Shown here piece after piece: positions 57,565 through 64,000 of a stretch of 64,000 nt of DNA (positions within the stretch are counted from its first letter, which is position 1; each line of letters starts with the position of its first letter). The stretch comes from Boesenbergia rotunda. Lineage: Eukaryota > Streptophyta > Magnoliopsida > Zingiberales > Zingiberaceae. The notes under the pieces are model-generated. The model saw only the letters and a list, made by a program, of their open reading frames with translations. It was not told the DNA's origin and did no database searches. Both the position numbers and the translations under genes were made by a program. The stretch covers positions 659,016 through 723,015 of the forward strand of contig JAGFNQ010000954.1 of assembly GCA_024364735.1 (NCBI GenBank), in the 5' to 3' direction.

Positions 57565-60298
57565 TGTAACGCCCGTCCTTATGTCTACCCTAAAGGCGGG
57601 GTTACGGGTCCATACATTCGTATCATATTATCAAATTAAGCATGTATATCCAAACAAAACAGATACATACAAGAAATGTAGTAGGCATGCCTATTGAAGA
57701 CTAATTTACCAAGCATGGTTTTTCATTTCTTTTATATCTACATGCATTTACAACCTAATAGGAAGATCATGTAACACACTAAAGCATGGAATAAACATGG
57801 TTGAACAAGATACAACATAGGAATCATTCATAAGAAACAGAAAATAGTAATTACCTAGTATTTTCCTTAGCATGCATTCTACAATATTTAAACATTAATG
57901 ATAGTATTATCTAGCATAACATAGGTTCCATACCACTAACTCAATCACAGTAGAGTAGTCATGATCATCACCCATTCAGAGTATAGCAATACAATTTCAA
58001 CAGTAATTATGGGAAGCAGTTTAGATTCTAGACAAAACAAGGTAGATAGAATCTTTCGTTCTTTCCCGAGCCATCACCACACACATCCTCCAACCTTCCC
58101 TCTGCCTCTTCCTTTAGTTCGAGTATTTCTTACCGCTATCTGCAGCATAAGAAAAATAACAGGAACTAGTAAGCAAAACATGCTTAGTAAGAATCCGGGC
58201 CTACTCGCAAAATCCATATCAATACATCATATCATGTACACAATAATCAGATAGAATTATCAGCATCATAAGCATCTCATCAAAGCATCATAAACATCAC
58301 ATCAATTTATCTCTAAGTACTTTACGGAACAAGATCACATGATGAGAAATGTTTTTCAAAAAGGTTCCATAATGGTAAGTACTTCAAATATCATATCATC
58401 ATCCAGGGCCCAGTTGTCGTACCACATCATGCGCGTTCCCTAATAAATTGGGGTAGCGAGCCACCAATCTAATTAGAGCAGGACCCTTCCGTCCTACCAA
58501 TGCCATGACCTTAACATGCTCATTGGATTTGTTTAACGACCCCCTTCCGAGTCGGGTACACAACTTTCCAAAGTAAAGTAATTTATCATGCAATTACTCA
58601 TATATGTATATGCCTAAAGGTACTCTTAATCACTTCTCAAAGGGACACACCACACATTCGGGTGCTCTTGATCCCCTAGGGACACACCACACATTCGGGT
58701 GCTCTTGATCCCAGTTTCAATAGAGTAACCCTTTTTAAGCATATTATCAACACATCATGTTCATACATCATATGTCATCCATGATCATACATCACATGTC
58801 ATCCATGTTCATACATCACATTTCATGCATACATGCATCATGTTTTCATACATGTTCATATATTCATCATATTTTATACATGTTCATACATACATCATAT
58901 TTCAATCAAACATCTCATTTAATCATCTCATGCATATACATCTCATATCATTTCACATACACATCACATAAAATAATTCAACCTTCCTAAACCCTAATGT
59001 TCAAGCCTTGGCCGAATAGTGTAGGGTAGGAACGCTAAGGTTTTGGAATCTGCATCTTCACACAAATATTCATCCAAGCACCTTACCTACACTACTAACC
59101 ATTTACTCATCCTAGGATAACAAACCCACCCAAAGCCCCAATTTAATCCTCTTTGGCCGAAAGTTGTAGGGTGGCTAAAACCCTAATTTTTGTTCTCCCA
59201 AACATTTGGAAACACCACACATGTGTATAGAATCCCTAGGGCACTAGCATGTATCAAGGTTTGATAAAAGAAAACTTCACTTGGCCTCCACCACAAGGGT
59301 GGCCGAAACTTGTAGGGTACCAAACCCTAGTTTTTGTCCTTCCAAAAATTTGGAAAACACACATATGAGTCTAAAGTCCCTATGAGTACTAGCATGTATC
59401 AAGGTTTGGCCAAAAACTCTTTTCTTGGACCCCTTACTTGGGGTGGCCGAAACCTTCATCAAGGAGGGTCCTTGTGATCTTGCAAAAGAATGAAACAAAC
59501 AAACATTCAACAACAATTATGCCACAGGCGAGAGGATACTTACATCCTTTCGCTTGGATTTCTCTTTCTCTTACTCCGTAGGGTACCCTAGATTTGTAGG
59601 GCAAGTGAAAATCCTTTCCGAATCTTCTCTAGGGCTCCTTAGACTTAGTAGTGGCAAGAACCTTCAAAGGTCTTCTTCCTTCCAACTTTTCTAGGGCTAG
59701 AACCCTAGACTTGATTTTCGAAAATGGACAAGGGAAGAAGATGAAGGAGGTTTCGGTTTTGGAGAGTGAGGAAGAAGATAAAAAAAAGAGGAAGTTATTC
59801 CAACTCCCTTATTTATACTTCTCTCATGAAAAGACATGTCTCTTCACTCTTACACACTTAACAAGCATGTTCCTTTCTCCTTCTACATGAAATATTGCTT
59901 GGTTCATTGGTTATGACATGGTGAGTGCAACTAGGAGGTCCAAGGTTCAATCCTTGCTTCCTCCTTTCTAGCTCTTCTTTTTATCACAATTTGCACTAAC
60001 CCATGTCAAAGCCCATTAAACCAAGCCCATCATGAAATTTCATAATATGAATAATATTTTATGAATTCAGAATATTTCATAATATTCCAAAAATATTATT
60101 TCATAATATTTTTAATATTCCATATTCATGAATATAATATTTCATGCTAATATTTCATGATAATAATATTTCATGAATATAATATTTCATGCATTCATAA
60201 CATTTCATGGCATGTGATTGCATGAAATTCATATCATTTCATTATAACCATTTTCATACATTGTCATGATTTTACATTGACAAATTTGGGGTGTTACA
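57565..60298 (-). repeat. G1 5' LTR
   Basis: 2,734 bp, TGTAACGCCCGTCC to GGGGTGTTACA. Lacks two short blocks present in the 3' LTR. The right-hand neighbour is the transposon-type pseudogene, interrupted at its 5' end. Confidence 0.9.
59897..59961 (+). other. tRNA-like module in G1 5' LTR
   Basis: Same as 54648-54712, antisense to the LTR. Confidence 0.45.
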
Positions 60299-62433
60299 AC
60301 TACTTCCAAATGCCTTTACCTCAACTGGCTCCCAACGTCATACGTCTAATGTGCGGCTCGGTCGTCGTCTTTTCCTTACTCAAGATTCCCCTGGAGCCGG
60401 AGAATTTTCATTACCTCTTCTACCCCAAGCAGCAAGAAGCGGGCGACTTCTTCTTCCAAGCCCGAGCAAAAGCTTCCTTCCTCCTGAATCTTCTCACTTC
60501 TAACAAGGGATGGAAGGAGCGTTACTTCTTCATTGGGTCCATCTCAGCCCCGGGCTAGCCCACAACTTGGATTGAGGGACTTTCCGTTTCCGAGTCCCTC
60601 CCCAGACACTATCACACTTCCGCAGCTTACCTGAAGGTCACAGCCGAGCTAGAGGATAGACACTTCCATGGCGGCCATCTGCTGAAGGAAGGGATCCTCT
60701 CCACCTTCGGTCTCAGCTCTAGTCCGGTCCCCTCACTGTCCGTAGTCGGTAAGTCTTACCGTGCCCTTCCTGCATATCTCTTAATCGCGTCTGAGCCTAC
60801 TTTATCTTCGCAGTTTCCATGTTGTTGTTCGCGGCTCTGAAGGGAGGCTTTGGATTAGAGGAGGCTGAGCTGCGGACTCGGGTCGCTTCCATATTGGCCG
60901 CCAGAGGCGGTGCTTCAGCTGAGGACACTTTGGCGGGCCCGACTTCGACTGTACCAAAGTCAGTTCCCCTCCTTTCTGAGACAACCCCACATACAACCGC
61001 CAAACCACGTACTCCCTCCAAACGTCGGCGAGTGTCTTCCCCGCCAAAGGGCTCTTCTCACCCTTCCTCCAGCAAACAACTGGAGAAGAAGAAGAAAAAG
61101 AAAAGAGCGGCTCCCGAGCCTGAAGCCCTCTCTACTTCTACGACCATCGTTCCCTTCGTGGCTCCTGCTGCTGATCCTCCTGCCGTCATACCGGTCGGCA
61201 GCTCCCCTAACAAAATGACCGCAGTTACTTCTGCCGCCCACCATGACCTTGGTGCGGCGGCCGATCCTCCTATTATCACATCATCTGCCGACCCTTCTGC
61301 ATCTTCCAACGCTTTCGGTGCAATGATGCCTGATAGATCGGGAACCCCATCCACTGAGGATCCGACTGACGATCCGATGATGCATCTTTTGGTGCCCACT
61401 TGGGCTGATCGCCACTTGAAGATGCCTTCGGGCGAGCTACCTGACCGGCATCAGGACCTTCGCCTGTACGGGTCGGTGGCCGACCGCTATGCTCAGGGGC
61501 TCGAGGAGTCTTATTTCCGGGGCCTTCGTAACATAGCTGACGCCTTTTTTCTTAAGGCCACTCAGGTATGTCCAGACGAACCGGGTCCTCTATCGAGCAC
61601 TCTGTTTCTTATCCCTAAGACCAATATTCATTTTGCAGTTTATAGGAGACTGCCACGGCTTCTGTATGTCTTTTCTGTCCCAGAGCTCGGCTCGGGCTAA
61701 GGCCGAGAGGGAAGTGGAGCGCCTGAAGACCCAACTGGCGCACTCTCAGCTAGTCGCCGACGAACCCACTTTGAACCACCTGTGAGCTGAGGTTCGGGCT
61801 CTGGAAGATCAATTGGCTCACTCTGAAGAGCAACTTGAGGCGGCACGTGGCCAAATCGAGATGGCGCAGCAGGTCGCGTCTCAAACGAACATCCGACTCT
61901 CTACCCTGAAGCATACCGAGCGGAAGGCGCGGGCTCTTCAGGCGAAGGCTCAAGATGAGTTGGCCCAGGCGAAGTCTGAACTTCAGAAGACGTCCGCTAT
62001 CCGTGACTCCCTTCGGGCCCAACTAGAGACCAGAGACGCTGAGGCTCTGGTTCAATCATAAAGGATAACTGAATTGTCCGCGGAGCTCTCTTCCAAGGAC
62101 CAACTGTTACAAGGTTAGAAGGAGGAGCTTGAGCAGTTGCTGAAGGAGAAGTCCGAGTGGGAGGCGGCTAGATCAGAGCTGACAGAGCTTCGAGCCTATA
62201 GGGAAACCGAACCCACCAGATTGGAAGAGCATAGGCTCGAGTGCATCAATGCCTCCGCCCATCTGACCAAAATCGCCAATCGATTCATGGACGTAATGAT
62301 GCCACAGGGAGTTAACATCGTCCGCCGACTCAAGCTTGGCAGGTATCTGCTTCCCGATCTGCCTCCCACAGCTGTGCGACTTCAAGACCTGTGCAAAGAC
62401 CTGCCTAACGTAACCGAAGAGCCATTCAAGTGA
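60299..62433 (+). pseudogene. Three-exon 'putative gypsy type transposon' domain gene, stop-ridden
   Basis: Exon 1 (60299-60748) reads MPLPQLAPNVIRLMCGSVVV, then FFFQARAKASFLLNLL and KGWKERYFFIGS. This fits my recollection of the plant 'putative gypsy type transposon' domain, whose N-terminal half is cut off by the G1 insertion. Intron 1 is 60749-60813 (GTAAGT...TTCGCAG), exon 2 60814-61565, intron 2 61566-61638 (GTATGT...TTTTGCAG), exon 3 61639-62433. Both splices keep the frame. Exon 2 has a lysine cluster (LEKKKKKKRAA) that may be a nuclear signal, then a Pro/Ala/Ser-rich linker. Exon 3 is a long heptad-like coiled coil (AEVRALEDQLAHSEEQLEAA). In-frame stops: 60556-60558, 61783-61785, 62059-62061 and 62116-62118. 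GC content and codon use differ from the AT-rich repeats to the left. The function of the family is unknown. Confidence 0.7.
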
Positions 62434-62659
62434 GGGACAGGCCTCCTATATTTTTGTCTTTCTTTTCTTTGCACTTGTAAGGGCGATTGACTCCCGGTTG
62501 TGTAACATTTTTGTACTGCCGAATGAAACCTTTCCCTTCCCACTTGGGCTTCTTAGGCTTGCTTTTTATTGTCGAGTGCTGACGCTCCGAAGGAATGTCA
62601 GTTGGAGCGTTCAACTCGGGATATCCCTTTGCCGGGTAAGCCACTGTGTCAAGGGACTT
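62434..62659 (+). other. 3' flank of the transposon-type gene
   Basis: A T-rich stretch 'tttttgtctttcttttcttt' follows the stop, then 'ttgtgtaacatttttgtactg', as in a plant 3' UTR. No clear AATAAA was seen; 'aatgaa' at 62521 is a weak candidate for a poly(A) signal. Confidence 0.4.
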
Positions 62660-62975
62660 GCGGGAGCGGGCCCGTTTGTGAAGGTTCGACCGCCGGGTTG
62701 AGTCGGAGCCCGGGAAGCGTGGGTCGCCACGCGTCCGGACGGGTCCTGAACCAAGGGATTCACGGGAGCTGGCCCATCTATCAGGTTTAGCCGCTTGGTT
62801 GAGTCGGAGCCTAGGGAGCGTGGGTCGCCACGCGTCCGACCGGGTCCTGAACCAAGGGATTGACGGGAGCTGGCCCATCTATCAGGTTTAGCCGCTTGGT
62901 TGAGTTGGAGCCCGGGGAGCGTGGGTCGCCACGCGTCCGACCTGGTCTTGAACCAAGGGATTTGCGGGAGCTGGC
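62660..62975. repeat. 101-102-bp tandem repeat, three units plus a partial
   Basis: Units begin at 62660, 62762, 62863 and 62964 with '(g/a)cgggagc(t/g)ggccc', and contain 'gccgcttggttgagtcggag', 'gtgggtcgccacgcgtcc' and 'ctgaaccaagggatt'. GC-rich with CpG-containing dyads. Neighbouring units are over 90% alike by eye. Confidence 0.88.
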
Positions 62976-63256
62976 CCGTTTGTTTCTCTGCGTCTGTCCC
63001 ATCGAGGCGATTCGTATCTCAATTTCTGACAGCTGCTTTAACGAGCGATTGAACGTATCAATGGTGAAGTGACACATCGGGCAGCGAAACGTCCATTATC
63101 GGTCATAAGTACCTCGGGCGACGAGTAGTTTTACCCTGCCCGCTTACTTCAGCATTATTGCTTCTCAGTATTCTTCCGCAACGCCTCCGAGCACGACCGT
63201 TCGATCCCACGATTTACGAAGGCCTTCTACGAACGGATAAGATTGTTCGCCTTCTC

Positions 63257-63267
63257 CTATATATAGG
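63257..63267 (+). promoter_or_regulatory. TATA box upstream of the terminal ORF
   Basis: 'ctatatatagg' lies 80-90 bp before ATG 63347 in otherwise GC-rich sequence. The spacing fits a short 5' leader for that ORF. Confidence 0.55.
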
Positions 63268-63346
63268 CGGTGAATACCAGGGTCATTTTCAACCCAAGCA
63301 TCAACAGGACTGAAATCCCCTTCTGCTCTCCCACCAATCTTTTCAT

Positions 63347-64000
63347 ATGTCCACCGACTCATCTGAGGAACTGTTCTCTTTACAAAGGCCTCACACTTTC
63401 TCGGATGACTCCTACTTCTCCTCCTCGGAAGATATAGATTGGGAGCATCTTGACAGTATGCTCCCCCCGGACTCTCCTCTCATGCCGAGGGTCTTCACGA
63501 CCACCACTTCTCCTTACAAGCCTACATCATATAAGGGGAGAGAGACGACTAAGGCAAGGTGGGCTTTCCCTATGGAGGTCTCCGATATGGAGGACCTGCC
63601 CTTGAAGACCCAATATCAACTGCTTCGATCGGCCAATTTTTCATGTTCACCTGGGACGGCCACTCCCTCTCGCCGAGCGAAGCAAGCCAAGGCCCTGGCT
63701 TCTGCAGAACCTGCTGCAGCAGCTCCTTCTTTTTCCCGTGTGACCTCCCCTCGGGCTCTCGCTCATTCTCCGCCCAACCGCGAGGTATCTCTTCCTCCGC
63801 CGACTCGCGAGTTTGCCCTTCCTCAGTCGGGGGCTTTCCCTCTGGTGCCTCCTTTTGCTAAGGGAGTTAATGTCTACCCTCCTCTATCAAGGGCAGTTTC
63901 CCCGAGCGTTATAACTCGCGAGGCTCCCTCTTCTTCTACTTCGTCGAGGAGGGTTTGGGTGTTCACGCCAGCAGGGCATTCGAAGGGAGGTGTCCCTGTC
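63347..64000 (+). CDS. Unidentified Ser/Pro-rich ORF, open at the window end
   Basis: From ATG 63347 the frame stays open for 218 codons to the last base. It begins MSTDSSEELFSLQRPHTFSD, an acidic, serine-rich start (SSSEDIDWEHLDSMLPPDSP). A more structured-looking piece follows (ARWAFPMEVSDMEDLPLKTQ) with a basic patch (SRRAKQAKALASAE), then a Pro/Ser-rich low-complexity region. No signal peptide, membrane segment, zinc knuckle or pol motif is visible. The TATA box at 63257 supports a real start. It could be the 5' exon of another transposon-type gene like that at 60299-62433, or the first ORF of a retroelement whose body lies to the right. I do not recognise a family. Confidence 0.55.
   Translation, partial: MSTDSSEELFSLQRPHTFSDDSYFSSSEDIDWEHLDSMLPPDSPLMPRVFTTTTSPYKPTSYKGRETTKARWAFPMEVSDMEDLPLKTQYQLLRSANFSCSPGTATPSRRAKQAKALASAEPAAAAPSFSRVTSPRALAHSPPNREVSLPPPTREFALPQSGAFPLVPPFAKGVNVYPPLSRAVSPSVITREAPSSSTSSRRVWVFTPAGHSKGGVPV

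Larger units (their letters stand above)
52209..60298 (-). mobile_element. Ty3/gypsy chromodomain element G1 (two LTRs, gapped)
   Basis: 5' LTR 60298-57565, PBS 57561-57549 and leader, gap 57412-57093, pol end 57070-55085, PPT, and 3' LTR 55049-52209. Gag, protease and most of RT are hidden in or lost at the gap. The flanks do not form a TSD: gatac (52204-52208) on the left and actac (60299-60303) on the right. The two ends may therefore come from different elements joined across the gap. Confidence 0.8.

Noticed and set aside
61058..61399. Minus-strand ORF opposite the coiled-coil gene
   Set aside because: Shadow of exon 2; the plus frame has matching splice sites and family-like text.

Overview
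This window looks like intergenic heterochromatin from a large plant genome, probably a monocot. The evidence is long LTR retrotransposons nested inside one another, a Sirevirus-like Ty1/copia family with repeated polypurine tracts, and chromodomain Ty3/gypsy elements whose LTRs start TGTAAC. No complete host gene was recognised. A ginger-like (Zingiberales) source would fit the repeat style, but that is only an impression. The family names R, S, C1, C2, G1, G2 and G3 are mine. All boundaries come from TG...CA ends, target-site duplications (TSDs), primer binding sites (PBS) and alignment of copies by eye.

Layout. 1-1294: 3' part of an R LTR inside the end of a copia C1 element, whose last pol codons, PPT and 3' LTR follow (1295-3622). 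3623-3927: an unidentified intron-bearing coding scrap. 3928-14959: minus-strand Sirevirus-like element S1, which has gag but no pol. It carries a solo R LTR (6620-8180, TSD ccttc) and a solo G2 LTR inside gag (10698-13806, TSD gtttt). 15526-22225: second Sirevirus-like element S2, with 3' LTR, an extra spliced ORF and the pol 3' end, cut at a single N. 22227-23531: G1 LTR fragment. 23532-26818: minus-strand C1 5' end. 26819-35811: minus-strand gypsy element G2, with a solo C1 LTR (28183-30437, TSD ctgag) splitting its integrase. 35812-39997: inverted C2 LTRs and a decayed copia pol. 39998-40236: start of an R LTR. 40237-49986: plus-strand C1 element (LTR, PBS, gag, protease, integrase, RT), with a solo G1 LTR inside protease (45110-47912, TSD ctggg). 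49987-52208: G3 LTR inserted in the C1 RT. 52209-60298: minus-strand G1 gypsy element with two LTRs and a 320-bp assembly gap. 60299-62433: three-exon, stop-ridden transposon-type gene. 62660-62975: tandem repeat. 63347-64000: long Ser/Pro-rich ORF that stays open at the window end.

The right half preserves a readable insertion order: C2, then R into C2, C1 into R, G1 and G3 into C1, and G1 into G3. The most unusual signals are these. Three LTR families each carry arrays of a different short palindrome. A tRNA-like A-box/B-box module recurs antisense in the gypsy LTRs. S2 carries a spliced extra gene between pol and its 3' LTR. The last 3.7 kb holds a GC-richer gene pair that does not fit the flanking retroelements. 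Two assembly joins (22226 and 57093-57412) limit what can be concluded around them.
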